64,000 bases of DNA from Mortierella sp. BCC40632 (GCA_011634665.1 WAEK01000014.1:1036501-1100500); one strand, 5' to 3'. Positions 46,817-59,724 are shown, counted from the stretch's first letter. Made by a program: numbers and translations. The notes: generated by a model from the sequence alone, not told the origin.

Positions 46817-47346
46817 ACTCAATCCACTCAAAGGTAGCGAGGACAAGAGAATATAATGAGCGCGGTAAGAAACAAAAAACGAGGAAGGGGGAAAGTAGGC
46901 AACCAAAGCGAGGGATTGGTCTGTCGTGCAACGCCATGCACGAAGAAGACAAAATGCAAAAAAGAGAGAGAGAGGGAGCACATGTGGCCCAATGCAAACC
47001 CATACGCACTATGCATTGCTGGGACAAGCATAAAGAAACAACAAGTATGCCGTTGAACACAAAGAGAAGAAAGTTGAGAGAGGCAAGAGCTTGAGCATAA
47101 CGGAAACGGTAACAAAAAAAAAAAAAAAAAAAGGTAGAGATCCCTTTTTTTTTGGAACGGGGCATCGACTTGGCTTCAGCCCTTGTAGGTGGGTGTGTGC
47201 ACCAGTAAAAAGAGACGGAGGAAGAGAGAATAACACTCTTTCAGAGAAGACTGGATGATGCCACACAAGTCTTTCTTCCTTCGAGCTCCATCTCGTCCCC
47301 CCTCCCCTTCCTCCCTCTCCCTCCTCACAGTCTTTTTTCATCCTGG

Positions 47347-47383
<37 letters not shown>

Positions 47384-47424
47384 ATTCGAGAAGGGATGGG
47401 CGTATCTCTAGGGGAACTAGGATG

Positions 47425-47469
<45 letters not shown>

Positions 47470-47950
47470 GAAATTCAGCGAACGTCTAGTCTCTGCATTC
47501 CTTGCACTAGCGTCTCGTTGGGGTGTGGAGCCTCAAAGAAGCGGTCCATTGAGGTGTAGTCCACCGCAATTAGTGCGTGGTCCAAAGGGCGCGTGCGCAA
47601 CATGCTCGTGAGGATTCACGATCATTGGCGAGAGTGAGAGAAGATTAAGGAAAGAGTTAGAAAGTAAGAGAAAGTATTAGAAGGGGAGGAGAGATGACTG
47701 GGAGAGGTGGGGGAGAGAGAGAGGAGGATGAGGAGGTAAAACGACAAAGAGGACATATGCTCCCATCGATCGAGCTGCATTTGCCCTTTCCAGCTCGGGC
47801 GAGAAAAGACCAGCATGACGCGCGGCTCTCCTAACCAGGTCAAGAGAGAGAAAGAAAAAGCATTTGCCGGCCCTGGGACGGACTGGCGGGGCGCGGGTCA
47901 ATGCATTCCAAACGAGCAGCAAACAGAGGCAAGCGGGCGTGCATTAGATA

Positions 47951-48009
<59 letters not shown>

Positions 48010-48634
48010 AGAGAAGAGAGAACGGTCCGCGCGCTCTTTTTTCTCTTATTCAGTCCATGATTCATGGTGGTGATGGACCCGTCTCAGCTAGAAAGACAAA
48101 GGGTCCTCTTTTTTTCTCTTTATATTCCACTTCCCGTCCACTTGCATTTTTTTCTTTCTTCACTTGGTCATCTTTCTCTCTCTCTCTCTCTCTCTCTCTC
48201 CTCTCTCTTACACACGCACACACTCTCTCTTGCACCTCTCTTACTCTTTAGTGTGCATCACCCTTTCTACGCTCGCTCCGCTTGATTACGCATTCGCTCA
48301 TCCTGCATCTTTGCTTTCTGCATCACCTTCCCATCGGATCCAGTTGATCCTACATCTCTCTTTCTTACTCTCCCACTCTCTCACTCTCTTTCTGCCTCTG
48401 CTTCACTCTCTCTTCGTTCTCTCTCTCTCCCTTTCTCCCTTTCACTCTCTGCCCTGCTGTAGCACTCCTTGCCCCTACTTCCCTCTTTCTCCCGCACTAC
48501 ACATTTGCTCCGCACTCGCTCTGCACTCGCCACACGCTACGCCACACACTCCGTATTCATACACACTGTGTGCCAACCCGCATTCGATCCATCTTTCCAT
48601 CCTCAACTCTCCACAGCGTCATTCCATTTCGGTC
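45610..48634. other. 3' UTR of bZIP gene and repeat-rich spacer
   Basis: Begins with the bZIP 3' UTR (CT tracts 45803-45840 and 46101-46149, T tracts, AATAAA at 46233-46238). Then a GA tract (46526-46593), an A40-class run (47350-47382), a GA tract (47953-48005), and CT-rich sequence from 48160 that leads to the YPD1 first exon. No gene recognised. Confidence 0.55.
46526..46593. repeat. (GA)n microsatellite
   Basis: About 34 GA units without interruption, in a spacer. Confidence 0.95.
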
Positions 48635-49413
48635 ATGGCTACAGTCAGCTCAGCGCAGGTACCACCCCACCCGTCCACGGTAAAGAGCCTGCAACGCGCA
48701 TTGAATAGATTCAATTCTATATACTTCTCCTCAGTATCTTTTTGTCTTTCCTTGTCTTCTTTTTCTTTATTCTTTTTCCGGCGTATCCAATGCTGGGCAT
48801 ATATCTCTCTCTCTCTCTCTCTGTTCAGACAGGCCCTGCATCCCTCTCTCTCCTCCCCTTCCGAGTTCTGGTCATTTCTTCTATTCTTTTCTCTCTATGC
48901 TGGCTGCTGTCGACCTGCTTCTCGATCGCATGAATGGAGAATTAGAGAAAGAAAGAAGGAAGGGAAAAAAAAAAGGGCCAATGTGTTCGACGAGACTCAG
49001 CTGTGCAGCGGCTGCACACACACACACACACGCACACAATTTGCACGCACACAATTTGCACGCATTCACTTGAACACACACACACACACACACACACATA
49101 CACAATACACACACATGGATTTTACTTACATTGGCGCACACATGGAGAGACACAAAGGACCGAGCATTTGCAGAAAAAAAAAAGAGGACCCATCCTGGTG
49201 TAGGACACGACGGGGCGACTTTTTTTTTCTCCTCGGCAAGAAATGCAAGTTCGTGGCGGGTTTGGGTTGTGCGGGAGACCCACAGGTCTAGTCCACGGAC
49301 AAGCTCCTGCTTGTGTGCCCGAGACGTTGCATGATCGCAGAAAAAGAAAAAATTCTCCACTCGGGCCCCCAACCCTCATCCCTTCAGCTGGACGCAAAGC
49401 CTTGTACGAGTCT

Positions 49414-49446
<33 letters not shown>

Positions 49447-50189
49447 TGCGTTTGTGTGTGTGCGTGTATGCTGAGACGGATCTGTGAGGACCCGAGAGCG
49501 GGAGTTGGCGCAATGCCTAGTAACAGAAGAGGAGAGAATAGAATGAGAGAGAAAGAAAGAGCAACGAGAGCAAGAAAGCGACGAACGAGAGAGAGAGAGG
49601 AATGAGAGAGAGAGGAGAAAGGCGGCACACAGCTTGTACAAACACTTTCAACATACAAAGTTGGCTGGTTGTTGTCTGTGCATTGGGGTTGTCATCGATG
49701 AGGTGCTCAATGCCCCAATGCTCTCTCTCTCTCTCCCTCCCTCTTTCTTTCTTTCTCTGCGAGATTGGTTGCACTGTCTCTTATCTCTCGTCTTGTTCAT
49801 TCTTCCTCCTGTTTTTTACCTCTCATGCAAATACACAGCGGCTCCATACTCGCTGACTCGCTTCCTGCATCCGCCGGTTGGGAAAGGCGGAGCAAAAGAA
49901 AAAAGAAAAAGAGAGAAAGAGAGAGAAAAAACGACGCTAGGCCTGAAGAGCATGACCACACGAGCCTGCTGTCAGCCCGCCTGGCCTCTCACATCCTGAG
50001 AGTCTGTGATCTGGACCACTCTCCTCCTCCTCCATGCGCTCCCCAGTCGTGCCAAACAGTACCCAAAGAGTGCTCAAGTGCCCAATGTCTGCGGACCTTC
50101 CCAGAATCCAGTGCTTTCAGTACCAGTGGGCATGGAGAGAAAGATCCCTCGTGTATATTTATTCGCCATCCCCCACGGCGCCTCTCGTT

Positions 50190-50247
<58 letters not shown>

Positions 50248-51108
50248 CTCTCTTGTTCTCTCTCTCTCTCTCGTTCTCTCTTGTTCTCTCTCTCTTTCCT
50301 CTTTGCACCCTTTCGGTCGACTTGTCTCCCCTTTTCTCTTCTACTGCACCACATCCACCTTCCAACTCCTGCGTTCTCGCTCGCTCCTCTACCACTTCTT
50401 CCTCTTCCTCTCTCGTCCTCTTTCTCTCCTCTCCCCTTGGTTGTGAGCCCTTTGACTGGACAATTGTTCCTCGCTTTCATATCTCTTTCCTTCCTTTTGC
50501 TCTCCTTCTTCCATCTATCCCTCTCGGTCTTTTGCAGTTTCTCTCGCTGCATCTCTTTGCTTCTCCTGGTTCCTTCTCCTTGACCGGTCCTTTTTTTTCC
50601 CTGGAAAATCCAAGCACATACAATGGCAGGTCTTGCAGCCTTTCTCTCTCTCTCTTTCTTTCTCTCTCTCCGGAGTGGGCCCTTGCAGACGAAGGATTTC
50701 GATGGGCTGGACGTGGGCGTTTCTTTTCCTTGGTTTTGTTGGTTGCATGAACAGAAATGACTCTTTTTCACGCAGAAAAAAAAGGGCCCTGAAATAAGAT
50801 TCACGACTAGTCCCCAAATGGACCGTCCGTCCTCTTTTTTTTCTCTTTTCTTCTCTCTCTCTCTTTCTTTTTTGTTTGTGTGATGGTCATGTCGGCCGAG
50901 ACTTGTTGAACTTTTTGTTTGTCCCTCTTTCTTCTCTTCTCTCCTCCAGACCTGATGCTCTATTTTATTTTTATACTATCGGGACCTGTTCATTTCCATA
51001 CTATTCTCACACCTTTTGCTCTTTGGTTACTAGAATCGAGTCTTTTTTTTTTTTTTTTTTTTTTTTTGCACGACACTAACACATACACACACACGCATAT
51101 GCTTGCTG

Positions 51109-51142
<34 letters not shown>

Positions 51143-52439
51143 CTATCTTCTATCTTCTATCTTTTAGACAGAGGTAGAACAGGAACGGATTCGCGATGCA
51201 TTCCGTGATCAGACAACGAATGGAGCCGAACACCACGATGACAGTGACTCAGACACAGAGTCGGACAGTGACGAGAACGACATTATCGACTTTACAACGT
51301 TTGATCAGCTACTACAGATGGATGACGAGGAAGACCATGAGTTTTCTCGGTCGCTAGTTATGAACTATTTTGAGCAGGCTCAGACTACGTTCTCGGACAT
51401 GAATTTGGCCATGTATGTTCCAATCCCAACGTATTCACGAAAGGGCTGAAGGGAGAGAGAGAGCAAGTGTGTCTGAGAGAGAGAGAGAGAGGAGGGGAGA
51501 AAAGGGGAGGGGGGGGGGGAGGAAGGAAGGAAAAGGAGACAAGACAAACGGACGAGTGGACAAGTGGGCGAGGTGGATGCGGACGAGTACGAATCGTCCA
51601 GGGGATCACGTAAGGCGGTCCTTGTCCTAGCCCATGAACAGGTCCCAGTTTTTTTTTCTTACCTCACTTTGTCAGGCGAGTGAACTCTAGAGAGGACATT
51701 TGGGCAGACCAGCATCAGACAGAGACAGAGGAAACAAAGTGAAGTGGATCTCAAGGGTCCTTCTTCATTCTCATTCTTTTTTTCCCCTCTCCCTTCCCCC
51801 ACAAACCCTTTCCAGACCGTAGCGGGATCGTGTTCTGGGATCGTGTTTTGTCTGGTCTGACATGATTTGGCATGGCACAACATGGCAAGGCAGGCTCATT
51901 GGTCATTATGCACACCAAAAAACGTTATCGCCACTAGGCCATGCAGACATTCTTTTTTCCCGCGTCTCCCTAGTGCTGTGGGTTTGATGGAGGGAAAAGG
52001 AGAGGTGGAGGGAGGAGGAGATCCGAGGAGGAAAGGGGGCATCCTTTTTTTTTTTTTTTTTTTGTGCGAGTCTCGGGAACTGAAGCTGACCAAGCATGTT
52101 TTTTCTCTCTCTCTCTCTCTTATCTGCTCTAGGACAAGCCAGGATTTGGAGGGCATTTCGAAACTAGGACACTTTCTCAAGGGATCTTCAGCAGCGCTGG
52201 GTCTGAAGAAGGTCAAAGAATCATGCGAGCGGCTGCAAAACTATGGCAACTGTCGGGATGCACAAGGCTTGAACACGATTTCACAAGACGAGGCTGGGAG
52301 GTTGATCACATCGCTACTAACCCAAATACGGGAAGAATACGACGAAGCTGAACAGTTTCTGCGCCAACTCTATGAGGAAATGGATCAGGAACCTGACTTG
52401 GAGGAGTCAGAGGGGGCTGTTGCGAGTCCACTACCGTGA
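48635..52439 (+). CDS. YPD1: Histidine phosphotransfer protein YPD1
   Basis: HPt relay between a hybrid histidine kinase and response regulators (Ssk1/Skn7 type), feeding the HOG stress pathway. The secure exons are 51168-51412 and 52133-52439. The active site is GHFLKGSSAALGL, with phospho-His103 in the full model. FDQLLQMDDEEDHEFSRSLV and YFEQAQTTFSDMN match the yeast helices, and EEYDEAEQFLRQLY is the C-terminal helix. An acidic Ser/Asp run precedes the domain. Exon 51168 begins right after an in-frame stop, so an upstream start exon is required. I propose 48635-48658 (MATVSSAQ, phase 0, good GT donor), giving 191 residues, but this needs a 2509-bp intron full of CT, GA and TG repeats. The first exon is therefore tentative. 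AATAAA occurs at 52545 and 52570. Confidence 0.85.
50193..50244. repeat. (CT)n microsatellite in proposed YPD1 intron
   Basis: About 26 CT units followed by repeated TTCTCTCTTGTTCTC motifs. Confidence 0.9.
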
Positions 52440-52718
52440 AACCCGATTATCCTTTTCTTTCTTTTCCCCCTTCCAAGTAAATATGTATAAAAAGAATATG
52501 AGAGACGAATGAGAAAGAAGAGAAAAGTAAAAAGTAAAAAAGAAAATAAAGTGAGGTAAAGTAGCACTCAATAAACGCGCCTTGAGTCTATTACATGTAC
52601 CTTCGACATCTCCTTTGCTCGTCATGGGGCCGAGCGTGCGCACGGTCTCCGTGGCTTGGAGAAAGGGAGTAAGAGAGAGAGAGAGAAGAGTGAGAAGAGG
52701 CGACGACAGAGAGATAGA

Positions 52719-52762
<44 letters not shown>

Positions 52763-52922
52763 CGCGGGAGAAATAGAGAAAAATTGAGCGACAGGCAGAG
52801 AGAAGCAAAGCACCTTCCCAAAAAGGGACTTTGTCAGAAGAGGGTTCACGTTTCGCCTCTCTCTCATCCTCCATTACCCATTTCTTGCTATCGCATGTCA
52901 TCGTCTCTGCACCATCATAGCT
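52440..52922. other. Short spacer between YPD1 and WDR91
   Basis: Carries the YPD1 polyadenylation signals (52545-52550 and 52570-52575) and a GA tract at 52725-52756. No gene. Confidence 0.6.
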
Positions 52923-54877
52923 ATGAATTCCGTGCAGCACATTGACGAGCTCATCAAGGAGTATCTCCTTGTAAGTGTTCTTCGCTACACTGTGGCCCTC
53001 ATCCTTCTACTCGCCTGACCCTCTCTCTCTCCCCTTCCCCCTCTTACCCCCTGGCCCAGGTCGCGTTCACTCCATTGTGCAATGCTAACGAAATGAATGC
53101 GTGAAATGCATGTCTGAGTAGTTCAGGGGATTCACAAACACATACAAGGCTTTCGAGGCTGAATGTCGGACAGACAAGGACAAAGGATTCCAGGTAAACC
53201 TCATTCTCACTTCCTAGGGACCTTTTTTTTTTTTTTTTTTTTTTTTTCCCTAGTTGCTAGACTGGCTGCTACTTTTTTTTTTCTTTCTTTCTTGTTGTTA
53301 TTGTTGGTTGGCTGTGCTCTTTCTACATGTTGATTAACTATCGAGGAGGAGGAGAATTCTACTCCTCTCTCTCTCTCTCTCTCCTCACTCTCAACATAGG
53401 CGGAGAAAATTATTGAAGAGTTGTTCACATCGATTTCTTCCATGGATCTACCAGGATTGCTCGAGTATTGGCGATACCTCGACATCCGTTATTTCTCTCG
53501 ACTGGACCATCGGTTTGCTGGGAGTGTCAAAAAGTTTGAGCTTTGCTTGCTTCGATATTATCTTGTCTATGGTAAAGAAGAAAGGAAGAAAACTTGTTTT
53601 CGTCAATTTGCTTCTTCTAGCTCGATATCGAGTTGAATGGAGAAGAGAAACGTTACTCTCACTCATTTACACGCACTTTTTAACACGTCTGTATCCTCCA
53701 TTTGGGCACCATATATATCTCACCCGGATCATTCATAGCTATTCAACACAAGAGAAGAGAAAAGGTGGTCGAGTTTTTTGACATTCATGGAGCAGAATTG
53801 CAAGGGAATCCAGAATGGCTACGCTGGTTCGGTAAAGCCTTTCTAGCATGAAGAACAGGGCTGGACATTGATGAATGAACAACAGGCAAAAATTCTCTGG
53901 ATGACTGATGGTCGTTTTATTATTATTCTACGCTTTTTTTTTTTTTTTTTTTTTTTATTTTTTATTTTATTTTATTTATATTTTTCAGCACTCCCATTCT
54001 CCAAGAAACCTGAGATGGATCCAGAATTTGACCTATTCTTTTCCAAAGCCTGGTTGGACACGTTTACAGTATCTCTGCACAATTTTTTTTGAGTACTGTT
54101 TTTCAAAATATGCGTAAGTGTTGAAGATTTGGGAAAAAAAAAAAAAAAAAGGCTCCCTCTCCAATGGCAATGGAGTTGTCATTCAGATATTGTTTGATTT
54201 TTTCATCCGATATACCAAAAGGCAAATATGATACTGACTTTGCTTGCCTGGGACCCGGATTAAAATACAACCGCTTAAACAAACAAACAAACAAACAAAC
54301 AACAAAAAAAAACATTAGCGCTCCCGAGTCTACTCTGCTTTAATGTTGATCGACTCCATCGAAAGGATCTTCAGTGTAAGGTCGAGGCGCTCCAGAACAT
54401 GATCCAAGTCCTGCGGGAAGAAATCCAATCCAATGACGCGGAGATATCGACACTAAGGGATCAGGTAACAGGGGTTTATTGACATCATCTTATTTATTTA
54501 TTTATTTATTGTTGTTTCCACAGAGTCAGTATTCAATCTGGAGGACTAGAGAGATAGGTTATGGAGACCAAGTTTTTTAACCACATAGAACCCCCCCTAT
54601 TTCCTTAACACAAAATCCTTTTTTTTTACGTAGGTGGCTCATAAAAAGGTGGAAGGCGCAAGAAGAAGACGTGCAGCGTCAATGGTAGAACAACAACCAG
54701 TGTTGAATACCGATGATGTTAGGCTTGAGGTCGTAAAACGTTCTGGATCTCGTTCATCCCAAGTATCACAAACAAGTAAGCTAAAAAGAAAAGAAAGAAA
54801 ATAACAATTGACTACTATGGGGCGAGGAAAGAAACACACTTTTTTTTAATACACCCTACTAATCTACAGTCATCATG

Positions 54878-54908
<31 letters not shown>

Positions 54909-57023
54909 CCGACTCGCCGTAACCAATGCTCTCCGCCTTCGGGCTGCCTCGGATGCGGCCTCGCTTGCAAAATCTGAGATCGGATCCGAAAGCAGTGGTG
55001 CGTCATTTTCAGAAGAAGATGCCGTCCGAGCCGAAGAAGCCTTTGTCGTTGTCTCTCAAGAAATCTTTCTCGAACATCAATCAGGAATCACGCATGCCAA
55101 GTTTTCGACGCAGGGACATTTAATTGCAAGTTGTGATGCGGATAATACAGTTCGGATTTGGACTTATAATGGGTCGAGCACCATGGTGCCTGCCAAGATC
55201 ACCAACACCAGCAACATCCTGTCCTTGGCTTGGGAGACACGGGACCGCTATGTATGACAAAAAAAAAAAAAAAAAAAAAATCAAGATCAGGATCAGTGGG
55301 GGCTTTCCTCTGTTTCTCCGCTACCACTTTAGCAATGCTCTTTGGCAAATGTTTGCTCACGTTTTTCTTTCTTCTCTACGATATCACGATCTTTTCGTTT
55401 TTAGGTGTTCTTGGGAACTGACACTGGTATAGTCCGGTGCTTTAGCATGGAGTCTAGGACAGTGGTTCGGGAAATTAAAACGGGATCAGAATACCCAAGG
55501 TGAGAAGACGAATCAGATTCTGTTGGACCGTTTTGCTGTTTCCTCTCCTAGCAAAGCAACACTGGATCCTCATTTGACCTCCCCTCCCCCTATGATTTGG
55601 ATGCTTCTGTAGAGTAAGATTCATGCACTACTCCCCTGCAGAGCCCTTCTTAATCTGTGCTCTGGCTGCCAGTGATGACGCCTCTGGAGCATTGCTTTCG
55701 ATCAACATGAAAACGATGACAGTAGATGTAAGTACCCACAAACATACTTTTCCTCTTCATGTTTCCTTTGTTGGAGGAAGTTTATCTCAAGAGAGGAACA
55801 CTAAAATGAATTTATGCCATCATTAGCATACGGTTGTAATGAGTAGTCCACAGGATGTCATCAACGCTGTTGGCTTTAACCACAATGGCCAGATGGTTGT
55901 TACTGGCGACGTTGGAGGGAAAATCAAAATCTATGGTAATGGCGAATCGAGGGCACGGATTCTCCCTCATTCTCTTATTTGTGACATTGAAGGAAAACAC
56001 TCTACTTGGGTACTGACTGCTTGTGTTGATGCCTAATTTCAATCTAGATATCAAATCCCTGTCAGCTATCATGGATTGGAACGCCTCCAACCATCCTATT
56101 CTAGCATGCACTTTTAGCTTTGACGAGACCTCTATCTACAGTGTAGACTCACAAGGACAGCTTTCTCAAGATTCTGTCCACAAGCATGGTCAACGTATTG
56201 ATTCATCTCCATTGCAAGGGTTCAGAACCTCAACTCTATCATCGTCCATGATGATGGTCTCTTCCTCTTCGACCAGTATCCGATCTCAAGGTGGAAGCAG
56301 TATTCGGTCGAAATCTTTTATCCGTCCCACCTCGACTGGAGGATCTGGCAATTCGACCCATGTCCCAAGGATACAACTCGAGAGCAGCGGAGGTACCGTC
56401 ACTACAACCCTCGGAACCGATGAGAACAGTTCCAAAGGAGCGACTACAGGAACAACAACAACAACAACCTCTGCATCCACAACGCCCACAACGATTATGG
56501 TTACACCAACTTCGACATCCGAACTGATTAGTAGTTTGGAGGAGAGGGCAGCTGCATTGGCTGGTGGAACTAGCTCGAGTGCACCAGGGACTTCCTCGAT
56601 CCCTCTTCAGACGCCCATTTCCAAACTGGGAAATACCAATAACAACAGCAGCAAGGAATCAAGTGCGTTGACGACCATGAATGTTGGACCGGGACAGTTG
56701 CTGGGCTGGAGTGGCGATACTGATCACATGGTCATGGGCTGTGGCAATGCCGGTGTATTGGTTCAAAAAAAAAAAGGAGAAAGAAATAGCTTCTGATTAA
56801 TATATGTTTGGGAGATACAGTTCGCTCGAGACCAAGCTCTAATACTAGGCTTTCTTATTATATTCTCTTTCCCCTCGAATAGACAAGTACAGGACAGCAG
56901 GTTCAGCCACTTCTTGGTCATGCTCATCCCCTGACTTGTGTAGATTGGTCTGCATTCGTTGGAGCGTGCCTGACAGGGGCCGCTGACGGCACTATCCGCA
57001 TCAGCAAACTCATGAGAGTCTAA
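52923..57023 (+). CDS. WDR91: WDR91-like endosomal WD-repeat protein (frame broken at a T-run)
   Basis: In animals WDR91 acts with WDR81 and Rab7 in early-to-late endosome conversion by restraining PI3K. Thirteen exons: 52923-52970, 53122-53193, 53400-53571, 53739-53831, 53989-54113, 54319-54464, 54634-54775, 54908-55251, 55405-55499, 55613-55727, 55827-55935, 56048-56754, 56883-57023; about 769 residues if the frame is intact. The N-terminus (DELIKEYLLFRGFTNTYKAF, RYYLVYAIQHKRREKVVEFF, LPFSKKPEMDPEFDLFFSKA, SLHNFF) is diagnostic. A coiled coil and linker follow, then WD repeats (HLIASCDADNTVRIWTY, AADGTIRISKLMRV). In exon 5 a T8 run at 54083-54090 puts a TGA in frame; the family sequence resumes at once in another frame (LSTVFQNM). 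This is either a base-calling slip or a disabled allele. Tail-to-tail with BRX1. Confidence 0.88.
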
Positions 57024-57219
57024 CAATACCTCAATTCATTCCTTTGCAGTCTACCCACTGCAAAAAAAAAAAAAAAAAAAAATCAAAGACAAGCTTTAAC
57101 GGTGGGATATAGTTCTTTAATGCTTGGGATGAAATAGGTGGTGACACAGCGAGAAAAAAAAAGTATATGAACAGCAATAGCAGAAGAGAAAGAGAGAGAA
57201 GAGAGAGAAAAGAACGCTT

Positions 57220-58567
57220 TTAAGCAAAAACATTCTTCTCCGAGAGAGGATCGTCTGGCAAGACAGCCTCCTTGAGCTTCTCGTCCTTCTTGGCAATAGC
57301 CTCCATACGACTCCTGTACCGCTCAGCCTTTGCATTACGAACGTTGGAACGAACAACGTTGGGAGAGACAAACTCGGGGTTCTCAAAGACTGTCTGACCT
57401 CCAAAGGATCCATCAAAGGTACGGATTGGGTTCATGACAAAACGGGGTCCAATCTCGACCAACTGAAGATCCGTCGTGTCGGCCATCGTACGATGCTCCA
57501 CAGGCTTTTCGGTGATTTGGTAGTTACGGAACCAGACACGGTTGTCGACAATCGAGAAAGAGATGACGTGGTCGATAAAAGGTTTGATCCGACGAGAAGT
57601 CTTGGGGACACCAAAAATCTGAGTAAAGAGCTCCTTGACCAATGTCCAGTATGGGGAGGATTCAAAGTTTTTGTCAAAGGAAAGGATATGGCGAGATCCC
57701 TTTAGGCAGTTTCCGGTCATCTTCAATTCCTCCATGGTGTGGACTAGAAAGAGAGGAAGAGAATGGATGAGTGTCTTGGAAAAGAAAAAGGGGAGACATT
57801 TTTTTTTCTTTCTTTCCCGTTCCATAGTGAAAAAAAAGAACTAGATAACATACTGTTCTGGATATGGAACTTCATGCTAGGACCGTTAGGGGTCTTAGAG
57901 AGCCACATGTACAGATCCTGTCGCTTGCGAACCTCAAAAAAGATGCAGTTGTTGCAGTTGTTGAGATCCGAGAGCTCGTTGATGATGTGGAGTTTTGACT
58001 TGGAATCCAACTTGGCATCCTTCTTGGCATGAGGCAAGAGGTTCTCGAGGTCAGACAACAAGTGGCGGTGGCTATAAACAATCACAGCGGATCGAATAAA
58101 GTAGAAAGTCTTAGTCATTCTACTCGAGATTGTAGGTGGCTCTTCTTTGAACCACTTGTTCAACGATATGAGTGAAAGAGGGGGAGAAAACTTGGTTCTC
58201 TTTTGCAGCAGTCGAAATCGAGTGGATCAGATTGTTTCTACTATCTTTCCCAGTTAATATCAACAGTAAATGTTCTGATGTCCCTAACTAGGTTATCATC
58301 CTATCCATTATTCGAGGTGCTAGAGAGAAGCTGGCGCATATGCCTGCTGTTTCCTCTTGATCCAGAAAACTCTTGAACCAAGGTCGTGACTAGGGTAGGG
58401 GTGGTGGGGGTGGGAGTGGAGGTTTTTCCTTACCGGAAGTTGACTCCACGAGAGCAGAGAAGGAGGACTCGCTGCTTGTTCTTGAAAACAATCTTTGTGT
58501 CTGACTTTGCCGTCACACCCTCGGCCTTGTCCTTCTTGCTCTTTTGCTGCTTGTATACTGTGGCCAT
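57220..58567 (-). CDS. BRX1: Ribosome biogenesis protein BRX1
   Basis: Nucleolar Brix-domain protein required for early assembly of the 60S subunit. Exons 58434-58567, 57854-58071 and 57220-57743 (minus strand) give 291 residues, the length of the yeast protein. The Lys-rich start (MATVYKQQKSKKDKAEG) leads to KNKQRVLLLSRGVNFRHRHL, the Brix domain entry. HIINELSDLNNCNNCIFFEV, MWLSKTPNGPSMKFHI and MTGNCLKGSRHILSFDKNFE are conserved blocks. FGVPKTSRRIKPFIDHVISF and VWFRNYQI follow, with a GPRFVMNPIRTFDGSFGG end block and a basic tail. The start codon lies 340 bp from that of COX6A on the other strand. Confidence 0.96.
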
Positions 58568-58906
58568 GTTGAGATGTTAATGTTACAGGACGATGGAGGG
58601 GAGGAGGAGCATGTGCTGAAGGCTTGCTTTTTTTTTTTTTTTTTTTTGTTGTTCAGTGCCTTCTCTTGAGAAATTTCAGTAAGCCACATCTTGCCCTCTC
58701 TAATTGAGAACGAGAAGAAGGTCATGTGATTTTCGGAGTGAAGTGAACAGTCTGCCAGAGAGGCAGAGAGAGCAAAAATGGCCTCTGTGCTGGCTGGTCA
58801 GTTCGGATTTTTTTTCTCTCTCTCTCTCTTGGACGCCCTTTCTCCATCCCTACGCATCCATTCATTCATCTCCACTCTCATTCCTCTTGAACCAACACAA
58901 AAAAAA
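58568..58906. promoter_or_regulatory. Divergent promoter of BRX1 and COX6A
   Basis: 339 bp between two opposite ATGs. It includes a T22 run at about 58627-58648 and, near COX6A, a CT tract. An upstream ATG at 58778 is in frame with COX6A. No TATA box is seen. Confidence 0.5.
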
Positions 58907-59570
58907 ATGGCCTCTCGCTTTGTCTCCGCTGCCTTCAGGGGCGCCCGCTTCTCCTCCAGCTCCACCTCTTCCTCTGTCAACGCCGCCTCCAACCCTTGGC
59001 TTGCTGAGCGTATTGCCATCAAGGAGCACGCCGGTCGTAAGTGGACCCATCCCAAGACACAACTCATCTTTTTTTTCTTTTTTCTCCAATTGCCATCACA
59101 CAGCGACCGATGAGATGTTCGTTTGTCAAAGACGATGAACTCGCGCGTTCTTTTTCTCTCTCCTTCTCTCTCTTTTTTTTATTTCTACATTCCTACCGAG
59201 CTGGTGTTGAAAATGTGGTGTGTATATAATATGGCCCAAGCGAATGAGCACCGAAATGAGAGAAAACTTTCTTTCCCACCCAGTCGGAGATGCAACTGGG
59301 CCAGACAGACGAAGGAAGGTCTCTTTCCCTCTCTCCACAGCAGGACAGGAGTGCATCCTCTCCAACTCGCGTCCATAGGATGGATGAGAGCTAGTCAATG
59401 TCTCCATTCCTGCCCTCTTGGTCTTGAAATCGTTCATTGTGTGATCAGGATCTTTTTTTTTTTTTTTTTTTTTTGGGTCGGATCTCTCTCCGGTCCTCTT
59501 GTTTCCGAGTTTTCTCTTACTGCAAATATCTCTCCCGTTCACCTGTCCCTGCACGCACCATTTTCTCTCT

Positions 59571-59601
<31 letters not shown>

Positions 59602-59689
59602 CTTCTTGGGAGGACGGGGATGCTATACATTGGTCTATTGGCCCGAACCCAGAAAGAATACGCGTATTCCGAAGCGACCTACTGTCTGC

Positions 59690-59724
<35 letters not shown>

